Part shown: one piece after another, positions 1-10,645 of the stretch
Numbering within the stretch: the stretch's first letter is position 1
Layout: each line of letters begins with the position of its first letter
The notes under the pieces: generated by a model
Database searches by the model: none
What the model was told of the DNA's origin: nothing
What the model saw: only the letters and a program-made list of their open reading frames with translations
Program-made: the position numbers and the translations under genes
NCBI GenBank assembly: GCA_949128115.1
Contig: OX421966.1
Coordinates: 60,199,416 to 60,263,415 of the forward strand
Length of the DNA stretch: 64,000 nucleotides
DNA from: Anaspis maculata
Lineage: Eukaryota > Arthropoda > Insecta > Coleoptera > Scraptiidae
Direction of reading: 5' to 3'

Positions 1-1071
1 GATGATTATTGTACTCAGATAATGATGTGTTTATATCGTGAATACTTAACCCCGATTTACAACTAATTTTGTTTTTTGAGCGAGGGAGAGTTGAGAAACA
101 GAGCATAGGGATGCTTTGGCCTTCGTTAGTTACAAAAATTCATTTTGAACTACATAATTATATCATTGATTCACTACATATTACACTTCCCAACAAAAAA
201 GATAATGAACAATAATATTTGCACAGTTTATTGGAATGCATAATAATTATAGTGCCAAGTAATTGGAATTTTAAAAATTACGTTTCAACATTCTGCTTCC
301 CAAAGCTGAGAATAAAAAAAAATTTTTCCAAAAAGAGTTACACGACTTCGAAAATTGACCCTTTTGGCATCCTCCCTTTGGCACCCTGTATATCATGCAC
401 AAAGTCAATAATTCCAAAAGTCGACAGCATCTTACAGCCTGAAGAAAACTATCAGGCGCCATTTGATTCTTTCAAATTCCAAATCAGGTAGATTTTCCCA
501 GAGATATCACAATTGTATTTGGAACAAATTTTGGTCTATGCTTATTGACTTTTGACGGACAGTTTATTAACATTGCTTCTCGCTTCTAGTGTGAGGTGTG
601 AGTAGGTATCTCGGCAGTGTGTCGAATAGATATAATTTGTAACTGTTGAGTAGCGAAATTGCGTAAATTATTATTTCAAGGAAACGCCAGGGGGGTCAGT
701 GCAAACCACTTTAATTCAGCCAACTAAGTATGAAAGTGCCTATATCGGGGCCTATATCATCATAAGCATAACATAGCCGACGGTTGCGACACTGCTCAAC
801 TATGGATTTTCATTCTCAAACATATCAAGTTCACCTTTTCTTCTACTTAATAAAATACGTTAACGAAATAACAGTTAATTCACAAAACATTTATTCAATA
901 ATATCCTCGAAATATCGTAATTTTCTTGCGCACTGGCTGATTGAAATGGCAGTGGTGATAAGTCTCAATCACTGGGCACATATCACAATAATAGTAGAAT
1001 CAGATTAGCGTTCGCAAGCATGATCTTCAGATTAACAAGAGCACGAACTACATTGTGTATTCGGTTATTTA
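1..1071. other. AT-rich non-genic stretch
   Basis: No coding exon, RNA gene or clear element boundary is recognisable. Short open frames here lack any recognisable motif. A CACCCTGTA motif at 382-390 is one of many copies of a nonamer that marks repeat-element ends in this window, so a decayed repeat probably ends nearby. Confidence 0.5.
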
Positions 1072-1686
1072 TACAGGGTGAATCTTGAGTGACCTTACAT
1101 AGGCTGATGGGAGATAGAGGACTTCGAGGCGAGTCAGGATCCACAAAAGAAATTTTGTTATCTCCATTGGTTACAAAGATACAGGGTGTTTTGTGTTTCG
1201 TATGAAATTTTGATAAGCGATATTTCTAAAACGGCTACAGATATTTTATTGAAATTCACCAGTGATATTTCTCTGTTGGAAGTTACCCAGAAGCCATACC
1301 GGTTAAGTCAAAATCGAACATAATCGACTCATTGTTTGGTTGAATCCAGTCAAATTATTTGTTTGGCTTGTCTCTGTTGAATAGAAGGGCTTGGTTGAAA
1401 GAAAAGTTCTAGAGCCGACCATTTTTTTAATGACAAAATCGAGAGTGAAACACAAAATGAGTTCCAACAGAGAAATATTACTGGTGAATGTCAACAAAAT
1501 ATCTCAAGCCGTTTCAGGAATATCGCTTATCAAAGTTTCATACGAAACACACAAAACACCCTGTATCTTCGTAACCAATGGAAATAACAAAATTTCTTTT
1601 GTGGATCCTGATCCTTACTCGCCTCGAAGTCCTCTGTCTCGAATTAGCCTATGAAAGGTCACTCATGAAGTCATGAATCACCCTAG
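1072..1686. mobile_element. Palindromic (foldback) non-autonomous element, about 0.6 kb
   Basis: The two halves are inverted copies. The outer left end TACAGGGTGAATCTTGAG faces a right end reading CACCCTAGTA. Long matching blocks include one around a GGATCC-type segment at about 1136-1145 and 1600-1615, and TACAGGGTG at 1190 facing CACCCTGTA at 1557. The centre lies near 1370. It has no coding capacity; open frames in it are mirror products of the arms. A TA target duplication is possible but not certain. The superfamily is not assigned. Confidence 0.7.
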
Positions 1687-2424
1687 TATTATTAGGAATT
1701 TCGCAAAATTTCCGGTGAAGTAAAAAAAAACATTGTTGGCGTCGTATTTGGCAGCAAAGCAAAAATGGGCCGACGTTAAGTAAAAAAATAAGAAAAATTG
1801 AGGTGCCGCAGTATAATAATGTCTCATTCTTCGCAGTTTTTCATTGATTCCTAATTCATACTTAGGTAAGTATAGGAAATTGCGTAAAAGTTAGATGTGA
1901 AATTTCAAAAGTATAATAGCAATAGACAAACTCTCGTTCCAGTTTCTGTTACGGGGAAAATGAATTAGAATACATTTCAGAGGTTGGGTAGACGGCGTAA
2001 TTCTGCCGTGCTGGAACAATTAAATTCATTAGAATTTTATCAAATAATCGATACATCTATTATTCACATACTCTAGCAACAGCCACGTGTAATAATATGC
2101 AAGTGTGCTTCAGATACTTGAGGGGGGGGCAGTTTTGAATATACGGGTATGTTTGGTTCAGAACAGCTCAAAATAGTATATTATTTCACGAGTTTCAAAA
2201 GGACGTATACTATTTACGTGATTACGTGTACAGTCGTACCATACACGACTGGTTTTGCGAGGCAGGACGAGCTTGTATTGTGGATTACTGAATTAGCCTA
2301 AAAATATTTTAAGAAAGAATCAACAATAGGTACCTTTGCTCTATCTTCAATATTCAGTGCAAGATTTAGGTTTAAAAAAATAGAATATTATAATACAAGT
2401 TTTCTAAGACAGCGTAGGTCGTGT
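1687..2424. other. Non-genic stretch, nothing recognised
   Basis: AT-rich sequence without recognisable exons or element ends. It includes a short G-run near 2121. I see nothing that supports a gene. Confidence 0.4.
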
Positions 2425-3002
2425 CGTGTGCAGCTTCGTGAAGATATATAGAGTTATGTCTTAATCGATTCCTGGGAGATCAAGGACCATGAAAAATTAT
2501 GGTGAGATATTGGCATCTCTTGCAGGCAAATATGGTGGAGGCGCCAAAATAGGTCTCATCTGGTAATGAGAAACTGGCTGTAGCTCGTTTGTTTTTCAAC
2601 GGATTTCAACATCTTGAACGTCATTTTGTAGACAAAAGAATTTTCTTCTTATTTTATACCTGAACTAACAAATGTCATTTCGAGAAAATGTCAAAATTGT
2701 TCTTATAAGATATGCTAAATTCCGGCGTTTTTTTTTTGTTGATAATCCGATATTTTTGAAACTCGGCAGTATTATAGATCTTGAGTTGCCAGTTGCCCTT
2801 TCCTAATTTTCACTTTTCCACTTCGTATCTTTGCCGTTTTGGCCGCCATATTGAAGAGATGGCGTCTAAAAAACAGTTTTTTGTCTATATCTTGAAATCA
2901 ACTTACTCAAGATTGAAAGGTGTATATGCGGAGGAAAGCTATTCAAGTCTCTACAATTTGACATATCAATCGTTTTTGTGCGCCTTACGGTCCTTGACTT
3001 AG

Positions 3003-4368
3003 TGTAACGGTCGCGTTTTTCAGACGGAGAGATTTGGAGGCGGAATTTATCGAGAAGGCGGAAGGGTTGGCAGGAAGCGAGTTGATTGACTTTTGTTTGT
3101 TTTCTTTTTCTGTTTGCTTTGACGGGTCAAAAATTGGTGGCAGTCAAATTTTCCGAAGTCGTTACTTTAACATGCTGCAGCGTAGCTGAATCACCACCAT
3201 GGGGCTGGAGCCCCCTCGGGCCCCTGAAACGGCAACGATCAGTAAGAATAAGCCGTTTACTTTCGATGTGTCATTCCTAACTGTCCGAATTATTTTCAAA
3301 AGGTCACCCCCGTTTTCACCCCGCCTAGAGCTATCGCCCGTTTCCCGTTGTAACCCCTGCTAGCACTCGCGAGCCCGACTTTCTGCGCCATGCTCGCCAT
3401 CGCCGACGCTTCATGCAGGTCCACGTCAATTTGTCGCCAATCCGGCGCTATCGTGTCGCCGGCTGACAACCGCTGAATTACGCCCGACAGCAAGTGACCT
3501 TCGCCCTTGAGTCGTACCCAAAACCCCCGCATCTCCAGCAGCTGCTCACCCGAAGATTCGGTGACGTACCTTTTTCATTTTATTCTTCGGTGGGGGTGTA
3601 GCCCTGCTAAGCTACTCCGACGAGACTCTAGGGCCAGTTCTGTTGCCTATGCCTATTGTATTCTTAAATTTACCGTACCTATATCGCAGCCTCTAAAGCC
3701 CTACAGCGATTGAAGTCGGGGGCTTGTCAGATTTGACGTGTCGAATCAGCGTCTCCATCACGGGTCCCAGAGAAGGCACACCTCTCGTACGGCACGTTGG
3801 CGCCCTCTTCCCCAAATGCTACTCTGAGGACCTGGGCCTTCGGCTATAGTCGCTGTGGTCGCTAGAGAGGCCACCAGTATTTTTCTGTATTTGTGTATAA
3901 CTTGTTTTGATCCATCAACCGTAAAATTTATCGTATTTATAAGTTCGTCACTGCATCTGAGTGTGTAACCGTCCGTGTAATCATTACTCTTCTCTATTGT
4001 TTTTCTTTCTTGCTGTTCACCTTTTTTTTTTTTTCATTTTGTTGTCCAATAGAGAATTTGTTCACTACTAATTTTATTCCTTTTTTTTTATTCCGTATGC
4101 ATCCTTCCTCCAACGCTGGCGGGCTGTTGGCATTCATCCTCTCGCGGATCCATAGACCCTGAGCTAGACCGAGCGCGGCCCATAACCCTGAGGTCCGCTA
4201 TAAGAGCAGGCCTCGGCCGGGGCTGTGGCCCTCTTTGTCCTCTAACCCGAAATAAATCATCGCCGGCCATAAGGGCCTTAGTCTTGGGAAAATGGACCAC
4301 AGCCAAACTCGGCTGATCATCAGCCGGGATTCGGGAGAAGCGGCCCTTGTATCCGGGGTACCGTTACA
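3003..4368 (+). repeat. 5' LTR of the gypsy element
   Basis: 1366 bp, starting TGTAACGG and ending CCGTTACA (8-bp inverted ends with TG/CA). An AATAAA signal lies at 4251-4256. Compared with the 3' LTR I find G/A near 4130, A/G near 4336 and 13 versus 11 T in the poly-T run near 4021. Short open frames inside the LTR are duplicated in the 3' LTR and are not genes. Confidence 0.95.
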
Positions 4369-4372
4369 TTTT

Positions 4373-4386
4373 TGGAGCCCAACGTG
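4373..4386 (+). other. Primer binding site (tRNA-Lys-like)
   Basis: TGGAGCCCAACGTG begins four bases after the LTR. It differs at one position from the complement of an insect tRNA-Lys 3' end (TGGCGCCCAACGTG from family knowledge), so lysine tRNA is the probable minus-strand primer. Confidence 0.65.
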
Positions 4387-5622
4387 TAAGCCTTTGAACT
4401 TCAGTTGCATTTTGTAAAAAAAAAAAATCAGAGTTGAGAGGTTTGGATGTCTGCGGTTCGCCAGTTGGGAGATGCATAGGTTACACACAAAGATTTTTTT
4501 TATATATAAATAGTACCTTTTTCTCACATTTTGTAAGAGTACATTGGCATCCACACACTTCACCAGATGAACAAAAAAAATACATTTTTGCTCTTCTATC
4601 ATAAATATTTAGCGCTGTACATAAATCGGGTTTTGTCAAGCGGCTGGACATGCGGTTCAATGTAGAAACGAAAGCGATTTTTTTTTTTCCTTTCCCTTCT
4701 TTATTCCTAATTGCGGTTGGGGTCTGTCCTTGTGAGCGGACGGTGTGTTGCGAATGTCTGAAGGTAGAGAGGCCATGAGGTCATGGCTCGAGATTTTGCA
4801 AATTTTTGGAAAACGTGGGAAATTTTCACTCGGAATCTTATTTGTTTCTATTTTGGTTTTCCTTGCAAACATTTGACAAGTCGAGTCAGATCGTGACCCG
4901 GATTTAACCTTCATTGAATGGGTTTTACGCTTTCACGGGGCATTCACAAGACGTCGACGTCACTAAGGCTGTATTGAGCTTTCGCGCTAGCGGATATCTC
5001 TCGATTCTATGAGAAAACGTCTGATGCAGCCTTGGGGTCTCCGGTCTTGAGCTTGATCCGACATTTTGTTTCTTTTGGGACTGCCTTTAATCCGAAGCGG
5101 TTATTTCCGCAATCTCGCGGATTCGCGCACAGGATTTTGGAGTCAGTCGAGGAAATTCTTCAAATTTCCCTACCTTTACTTTCTTGCTTTCGCACACATG
5201 CCGCGTCGTTCATAACTTGGACCCGCCGTTTGCTGGATTCCATTTTTATTTGTTCTCTCACGGGGGTGATTGATAATTGCCAGTTTTATGCTAACCGGAG
5301 GAGCTTAGCCCCGGGTTTTCTTGATCATTCTTTAATATTCAAACGATTTGAATTTCCAGTATTTGGATTAGTTTCTTGCGGGAGACTGTCAGCTTACAGC
5401 TAATTGTAAAAAAAAAAATCACATAGTTTTCTATTAGTGTTTATTTCATTTTGCCCTTTCTAGTTGTGGGTAAGTTTGCTCTGTTCATTTTTTTGTGAGT
5501 GGGTAGTGGTAAGTGCTCCCAGCTTACAGGGCACTGTTATTATAAAAATTGCGTTGTCGCGTTCACTTGCTGTCGTTGCGTCTTCGCTCGGGTGTTTGAC
5601 GGTAAAGAGTCGTACCGCGGGG
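4387..5622 (+). other. Leader between primer binding site and gag
   Basis: Untranslated leader of about 1.2 kb containing poly-A and poly-T runs. Open frames here have no recognisable domain. It probably holds the packaging and dimerisation signals, but no specific motif is identified. Confidence 0.5.
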
Positions 5623-6624
5623 ATGGACGTGAATCGGCTGCGTGCTGATGAGCTGGAGTGGGAGCTTCGGGCTCGGGATTGCGAAGTGGGTCGTTGCGTC
5701 GATACACGTCGCGCACAGTTGAGGAATGCGGTGCGATTTAACTTGTCTTTGCGAGTTACTAATGAAGACGATGTCGATCAAGAGCTAGCCACTTGCGCAG
5801 CTAAGCTCGACGAGCTCGTGGAAGACATCCATGCTTTTGATTCTGCGAATAAAGCCAACGAGCATGCGCGTATCAACAGCCGTCTAGTACATGTAGAAAC
5901 TCGTTTAGGTTGCATACGCACTGGTGAGTTGCACCATCATGGCCAGCACGAACATCTCAAATTTGTTACACGGTCTGCTCGCGAGGCGCTGCAAACTGCG
6001 CTTCTATTAGCCGACCAACCGGTTGAAGACGGACCTGAGGTCAGCCTCATGGACGTTCCGCCGGACGACGAGGACATGACGACTGCATTACGACGCTTTG
6101 AGCGTCGTGAGCTAGCTGCACTCCATGAGTCAGGGTGTGATGAGCTTTCCAAAAGCCTTGGACGACTCAGCCTAGTGGTCGATTGTCGAAAACGTTTCTT
6201 CCGGGAGTTTTCGAGCCGCGAATCACCCGCGACGGTCACCGTTCCGGATGAATCAACTCGACGCGAGCCTCTCGTGGTTGAAGACGAGACGGAAGCCGTG
6301 ATTCGCCTACCACCGAAGCGTGTACCGATGACCGCTCTTCAGGGTGCCACCGCGGGATCACTGCACGCGGTACCTGTTCACAAATGGGGACTTACCTATG
6401 ACGGTTGCGGAAGCGTCAATGGCTTCTTAGAAAGTGTAGGAATGATGGCTATGGCCCGGGGAGTCACAGAAGAACAGTTGTTCCGATCCGCCTACGAACT
6501 ACTATCAGGAGACGCGCGCGACTGGTATATGCCACGGCATACTAGTTTTGCATCCTGGCAGGACTTTGCGTCACAGTTAAGGGGCTTTCTTGCCCCTCAA
6601 TTACGAAGAAAATCTGTTGGATGA
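5623..6624 (+). CDS. gag: gag, N-terminal part (matrix/capsid), ends at a frame break
   Basis: Structural polyprotein of the gypsy element. I chose the ATG at 5623 (MDVNRLRADELEW) because this opening is typical of insect gypsy-type gags; the frame itself is open further upstream without a convincing start. The N-terminal half is charged and probably coiled coil. The last part has capsid-like features (LLSGDARDWY, then a W-F-x-x-L region) that normally run straight into a YEEN...EIRRRTQG motif. Here that motif lies in the next frame, and this frame reaches a stop at 6624 after a few unrelated residues. The simplest reading is one extra base in the G-run at 6581-6584. Programmed +1 shifting or an assembly error are alternatives. 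Confidence 0.8.
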   Translation: MDVNRLRADELEWELRARDCEVGRCVDTRRAQLRNAVRFNLSLRVTNEDDVDQELATCAAKLDELVEDIHAFDSANKANEHARINSRLVHVETRLGCIRTGELHHHGQHEHLKFVTRSAREALQTALLLADQPVEDGPEVSLMDVPPDDEDMTTALRRFERRELAALHESGCDELSKSLGRLSLVVDCRKRFFREFSSRESPATVTVPDESTRREPLVVEDETEAVIRLPPKRVPMTALQGATAGSLHAVPVHKWGLTYDGCGSVNGFLESVGMMAMARGVTEEQLFRSAYELLSGDARDWYMPRHTSFASWQDFASQLRGFLAPQLRRKSVG

Positions 6625-7231
6625 GATTCGGCGTAGGACTCAGGGTCTGGACGAAGGATTGCTCCTTTACGTGACCCGTATGCAAAATCTTTTTCGGAAA
6701 CTTGGACGTTTGCGACCTGTTGAAGGTGACCAAGTCAGTATCGTCAAGCGAAACTTGTTACCTCACCTGCAGACGGCGTTGGCATTCCAGGACACGACGT
6801 CCTACGAGGCATTGTTGGGTAGAGGACGAGAGGCTGAACAAGCGCACCTTCAAGCACAGCTGTATATTCCACCACCCTCTCAGCCGAGATCAGTGCGTGA
6901 GCCACACTTGGTTTACCAACGAGGCGGTCAGATACGTAGGCCGGCAGTAGCTGCCGCTGAAGCCGAAAGGACGACACCACGGAATCAGGGACCGGCGGCA
7001 CAATCACAAGCTAGCCCCCGATGCTGGACTTGTGGCCGCCACGGTCATCTCCGTGTGCAGTGTACCGACACTGGCAGCCGGCTGAAATGCTTTCGTTGTG
7101 GTTTGAACGGCGTTACGGTGAATACGTGCAGTCGATGCAATCAGGCATCGACAAGAGGTCGCGGACGACCTGGATTTTGCCCCGACGCTAACGTACCGCC
7201 GTCGGGAAATGGCCCACGGGACGCTCAGTAA
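6590..7231 (+). CDS. gag: gag, C-terminal part (capsid end and nucleocapsid)
   Basis: Continues gag in the +1 frame with YEENLLDEIRRRTQG, a strongly conserved capsid block in this gypsy lineage. The nucleocapsid follows near the C-terminus. One canonical zinc knuckle CWTCGRHGHLRVQC (C-x2-C-x4-H-x4-C) is followed by a second, CFRCGLNGVTVNTC, in which the His position is Val, so only the first should bind zinc normally. The frame is not expected to start independently: the apparent start is internal to gag. The stop at 7229-7231 lies just before pol, which is in another frame. Confidence 0.8.
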   Translation: MPLNYEENLLDEIRRRTQGLDEGLLLYVTRMQNLFRKLGRLRPVEGDQVSIVKRNLLPHLQTALAFQDTTSYEALLGRGREAEQAHLQAQLYIPPPSQPRSVREPHLVYQRGGQIRRPAVAAAEAERTTPRNQGPAAQSQASPRCWTCGRHGHLRVQCTDTGSRLKCFRCGLNGVTVNTCSRCNQASTRGRGRPGFCPDANVPPSGNGPRDAQ

Positions 7232-7257
7232 GTCTGGCTGGCGTTCCCGGGAAGTCC

Positions 7258-10200
7258 GTGTTGAACCAGACACCGACTCCGACTTACCGACATGCGACGA
7301 CACCGATTGTGACATTTCGACCTGTGACAACACCGATTATGACACCTCGATATGAATCCGACACGATAGCGACAGCTGCTATGCAGCCAACACCGATTAA
7401 GTTTGAAGATAGCCCAATACGAGCACAACTAGATTTCGTTTTTGCTAGTGTTTTCGGTGATCGGCGACCGTACCTAAGGGTACAAGTTTTTGATCAGCCT
7501 CTACTGGGATTGTTAGACAGTGGTGCTACCAGCACTATTTTTGGTCGACCAGGCTGGGAATTTCTGAAAACTTGTGGGGTTGGGTTGGGCCCCGGTCCGG
7601 CTAACTGTCTGGTTGCGGACGGGTCAGCTTGTGGATGCTTAGGGACTGTGCAAGTTCCTATGGTGTTAGAGGGGAGAGTTAGAGTAATTTCGGCACTGGT
7701 TGTGCCCAGCATCGCGAATCAACTAATTCTCGGAATTGACTTTTGGAAGCTGATGGGCGTCGTTCCCGATTTGAATCGCGATGTCTGGCAGTTTGCGTCC
7801 CCCTTTGACTCTCGCATGATTTCGGCGGTAACTACTGGAGAGGAGCTCACCCATGCCGAAACCACCCAGCTGGCTCGAGAAATTGGAAGAAGGCTCAAGC
7901 AACTACCTCAGACCTTGGGTTCCCTTGCCGTTTCACACAAGATTAAGCTGCTCCCAGGCACCGAGCCTGTTAAACAGAAGGCTTATCGTGTCTCACCGTT
8001 TCGTCAAACGCTAATTGACGCGGAACTAGATCGAATGCTGGCCTTGGGAGTGGTGGAGAAATCCGATAGCCCGTGGTCGTCGCCGGTGTGCCTAGTCCCG
8101 AAGAAGGATGGCACACAACGCTTTTGCATTGATTTTCGACGCCTGAATTCGCTCACGGTAAAGGACGCGTACCCACTACCCAATGTCGATACCATTTTGG
8201 ACCATCTGCGTCACACAAAGTATCTGTCCACATTGGACATAAAAAGCGCCTACTGGCAGGTGCCACTTGAGTTGGAGGCCCGCCCATTAACCGCTTTCAT
8301 TGTGCAAGGTCGTGGCCTGTTTCAATTCGTACGCATGCCCTTTGGGTTGACAAACGCGCCCGCCACTTGGCAGCGGATCATAGACACCGTTCTGGGTGAG
8401 GATCTTAAACCCAATGTCTGGGTCTACTTAGATGATATAGTGGTGTCGACAGCTGATTTCCGAACTCATATAGAACTACTGAAGACGGTGTTGGATCGCC
8501 TGGAAAAGGCCGGATTAGTAGTATCCGTTGACAAGTGCCATCTGTGCCGAGCAGAACTAAAATATCTTGGGTTCGTCATCAACAGGCAGGGTCTGCGAAC
8601 AGATCCCGACAAAGTACAGGCAATGGCCGGAGTCCCACCCCCGACGTGCGTGAAGGAAGTTCGGACTTTCCTCAGGATGGCCTCGTGGTATAGGCGGTTT
8701 GTTCGTGATTTTGCCAGCATAGCAGCACCTCTGACGGAACTTACGCGAAAGGGACGTGCCTTTGAGTGGAATTCCGAATGCGACGCCGCCTTTCGTGAAT
8801 TGAAAGAGCGACTTATATCCCCACCAATTTTGGCTCGGCCCGACTTTGACTTGCCGTTTGCACTCCAAACAGATGCCTCCGGCTATGGTTTAGGTGCTGT
8901 CCTCACGCAGAATTTTCCTGATGGAGAACGAGTTATTTGCTATGTTTCGCGCTCACTCACGGCAATGGAAAGAAAGTATTCCGCTACCGAACGGGAATGT
9001 TTAGGGGTAATCTGGGCAGTCGAGAAGCTACGCTTCTATCTAGAGGGCCGACGTTTCAGTGTGATCACAGATCACCATAGTCTCGTGTGGCTCCACAACA
9101 TTAAAGATCCCCAGGGACGACTTGCTCGCTGGGCTTTACGATTGTTGCCTTATGATTACGTAATCGTGCACCGGAAGGGTCGTGAACACGTGGTGCCGGA
9201 CTTCCTATCTCGTTCCATACCTGTGGTTGAGGCTGAGACTGTGGCTGCAGTTGGAAATGTGGCTATGCCGTATGATGGTAGTGACTCTTGGTATCGGCGT
9301 ATGCTGGAAAATGTAGAGCAGAATTCCGAGCGATATCCACTCTTTCGTATTCAGGATAGTCATCTCTTTAAGAAAATGAGTGAAGCGACCTGGGAAACAT
9401 GTGACTCAAACTGGAAGCTGGTACCTCCTAAAGAACTCAGACGACAGATACTGCGAGAATGTCACAACGACCCGACTTCTGGACATCTGGGAGAGTACAA
9501 AACCAAGCACCGTATTTTAGAACAATATTGGTGGCCTAAATATCACGTCGACGTGCACCGATACGTGTCTAGGTGCCAGGTCTGCGCCAAGGTGAAACCG
9601 TCGAATCGTCGTCCGATGGGACTGATGGCAATTGCCGACCCACCATCACGGCCATGGCAAAAGATTGCCGTTGATCTTTTTGGGCCTCTGCCTCGTTCGA
9701 TGCAAGGTCATACGCAAATTCTGGTTGTCACGGACATTTTTACGAAGTTCTGTCTACTGTTGCCGGTGAGGAGTGCTACGGCTCGGATTGTTTGCAAGCT
9801 TCTGGAAGAACAGGTGTTTTTGATGTTTGGAGCCCCTGAAGCGGTTCAAATGGACAACGGGGTACAATTTCGCAGCAGAGAAATGACGCTGCTATTGGCC
9901 AAATATGGTAGTCAGGCCCATTATAATCCGTTCTATCACCCGCAGGCCAATGCCGCCGAAAGAGTGAATCGTAATATGAAAACTGTCTTGCGAGCTCTGT
10001 TGTCGGATCGAGGTGAGCTAAATCACCGTCGCTGGGACGAGAATCTGGCACAGGTTGCCTGTGCGCTGCGGACGGCAAAACACGAGGTTACCGGGCGAAC
10101 ACCCTACTTTTTAAATTATGGACGGGAGATGTTCCTTCACGGTTCGCGCTATCCTCGCGCCAATTTGGATGGCTTCCAGGTGGACGATGAGGAACGAACG

Positions 10201-10524
10201 CGTAAAATGGCGGAACTGTTCACCCGAGTACAGGAACGACTCCGCAATGCAGCGCAAAGTGCTAAGAGGCGGTATGACCTCAGACACCGAGAGGATGCAC
10301 TGGAAGTGGGACAGTTGGTCCTCAAACGGAACACTGAACTCTCCGACGCAACCAGATTCTTTACCGCGAAATTGGCACCAAAATTTGTTGGTCCATTTCG
10401 TATACGACGAGCACTGAACCGTTGGACCTATGAACTAGAACAACTGGGAGGACGACCTGCAGGTATATGGCATGCCAAAGATCTTAAGGTCGCGCCGCCA
10501 GAAGAAGCGGCCTCCCATGTTTAA
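7258..10524 (+). CDS. pol: pol: protease, reverse transcriptase, RNase H, integrase
   Basis: Open frame of 1088 codons, about normal for a gypsy pol. Protease: LLDSGATST with catalytic Asp near residue 87. Reverse transcriptase: VPKKDGTQRFCIDFRRLN, PFGLTNAPATWQR and YLDD at about 390-393. RNase H: TDASGYGLGAVL near 538 and TDHHSL further on. Integrase: an HHCC zinc region near 735-780, with catalytic residues in VDLFGPLP (about 805), MDNGVQF (about 865) and the Glu of AAERVNRN (about 901). KFVGPFRI near 1042 is a GPY/F module. All key residues are present. Pol lies in the -1 frame relative to the end of gag, so a -1 frameshift is the likely expression route. The listed start is only where the frame is conveniently opened. 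Confidence 0.95.
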   Translation: MLNQTPTPTYRHATTPIVTFRPVTTPIMTPRYESDTIATAAMQPTPIKFEDSPIRAQLDFVFASVFGDRRPYLRVQVFDQPLLGLLDSGATSTIFGRPGWEFLKTCGVGLGPGPANCLVADGSACGCLGTVQVPMVLEGRVRVISALVVPSIANQLILGIDFWKLMGVVPDLNRDVWQFASPFDSRMISAVTTGEELTHAETTQLAREIGRRLKQLPQTLGSLAVSHKIKLLPGTEPVKQKAYRVSPFRQTLIDAELDRMLALGVVEKSDSPWSSPVCLVPKKDGTQRFCIDFRRLNSLTVKDAYPLPNVDTILDHLRHTKYLSTLDIKSAYWQVPLELEARPLTAFIVQGRGLFQFVRMPFGLTNAPATWQRIIDTVLGEDLKPNVWVYLDDIVVSTADFRTHIELLKTVLDRLEKAGLVVSVDKCHLCRAELKYLGFVINRQGLRTDPDKVQAMAGVPPPTCVKEVRTFLRMASWYRRFVRDFASIAAPLTELTRKGRAFEWNSECDAAFRELKERLISPPILARPDFDLPFALQTDASGYGLGAVLTQNFPDGERVICYVSRSLTAMERKYSATERECLGVIWAVEKLRFYLEGRRFSVITDHHSLVWLHNIKDPQGRLARWALRLLPYDYVIVHRKGREHVVPDFLSRSIPVVEAETVAAVGNVAMPYDGSDSWYRRMLENVEQNSERYPLFRIQDSHLFKKMSEATWETCDSNWKLVPPKELRRQILRECHNDPTSGHLGEYKTKHRILEQYWWPKYHVDVHRYVSRCQVCAKVKPSNRRPMGLMAIADPPSRPWQKIAVDLFGPLPRSMQGHTQILVVTDIFTKFCLLLPVRSATARIVCKLLEEQVFLMFGAPEAVQMDNGVQFRSREMTLLLAKYGSQAHYNPFYHPQANAAERVNRNMKTVLRALLSDRGELNHRRWDENLAQVACALRTAKHEVTGRTPYFLNYGREMFLHGSRYPRANLDGFQVDDEERTRKMAELFTRVQERLRNAAQSAKRRYDLRHREDALEVGQLVLKRNTELSDATRFFTAKLAPKFVGPFRIRRALNRWTYELEQLGGRPAGIWHAKDLKVAPPEEAASHV

Positions 10525-10633
10525 TCCGGTGAGAGACAGAAAAACCGACGTGGACTTTCTTGTTTATTGTTGTTTTGTTGTTTTTTTTTTTTTTTTCTTA
10601 TTATTCGGTTTACTGGGTAAACCTCCCATTTTT

Positions 10634-10645
10634 GGAGGGGGGTAA
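10634..10645 (+). other. Polypurine tract
   Basis: GGAGGGGGGTAA lies immediately before the 3' LTR, the usual place for plus-strand priming. It is preceded by a long T-run at about 10579-10596. Confidence 0.85.

Noticed and set aside
3086..4306. Several open frames inside the LTRs (for example 3296-3532 and 4088-4306, repeated at 10939 and 11729)
   Set aside because: They are identical in both LTRs, overlap on both strands and have no domain; they are chance frames in GC-richer LTR sequence.
4900..4930. A reverse-strand N-P-x-F-N-E-like codon pattern as the missing C2B exon
   Set aside because: Three bases are missing from the pattern, no splice sites fit, and it lies inside the gypsy element leader.
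5464..5622. Upstream extension of gag before the ATG at 5623
   Set aside because: The frame is open but has no ATG in good context and no similarity to gag N-termini.
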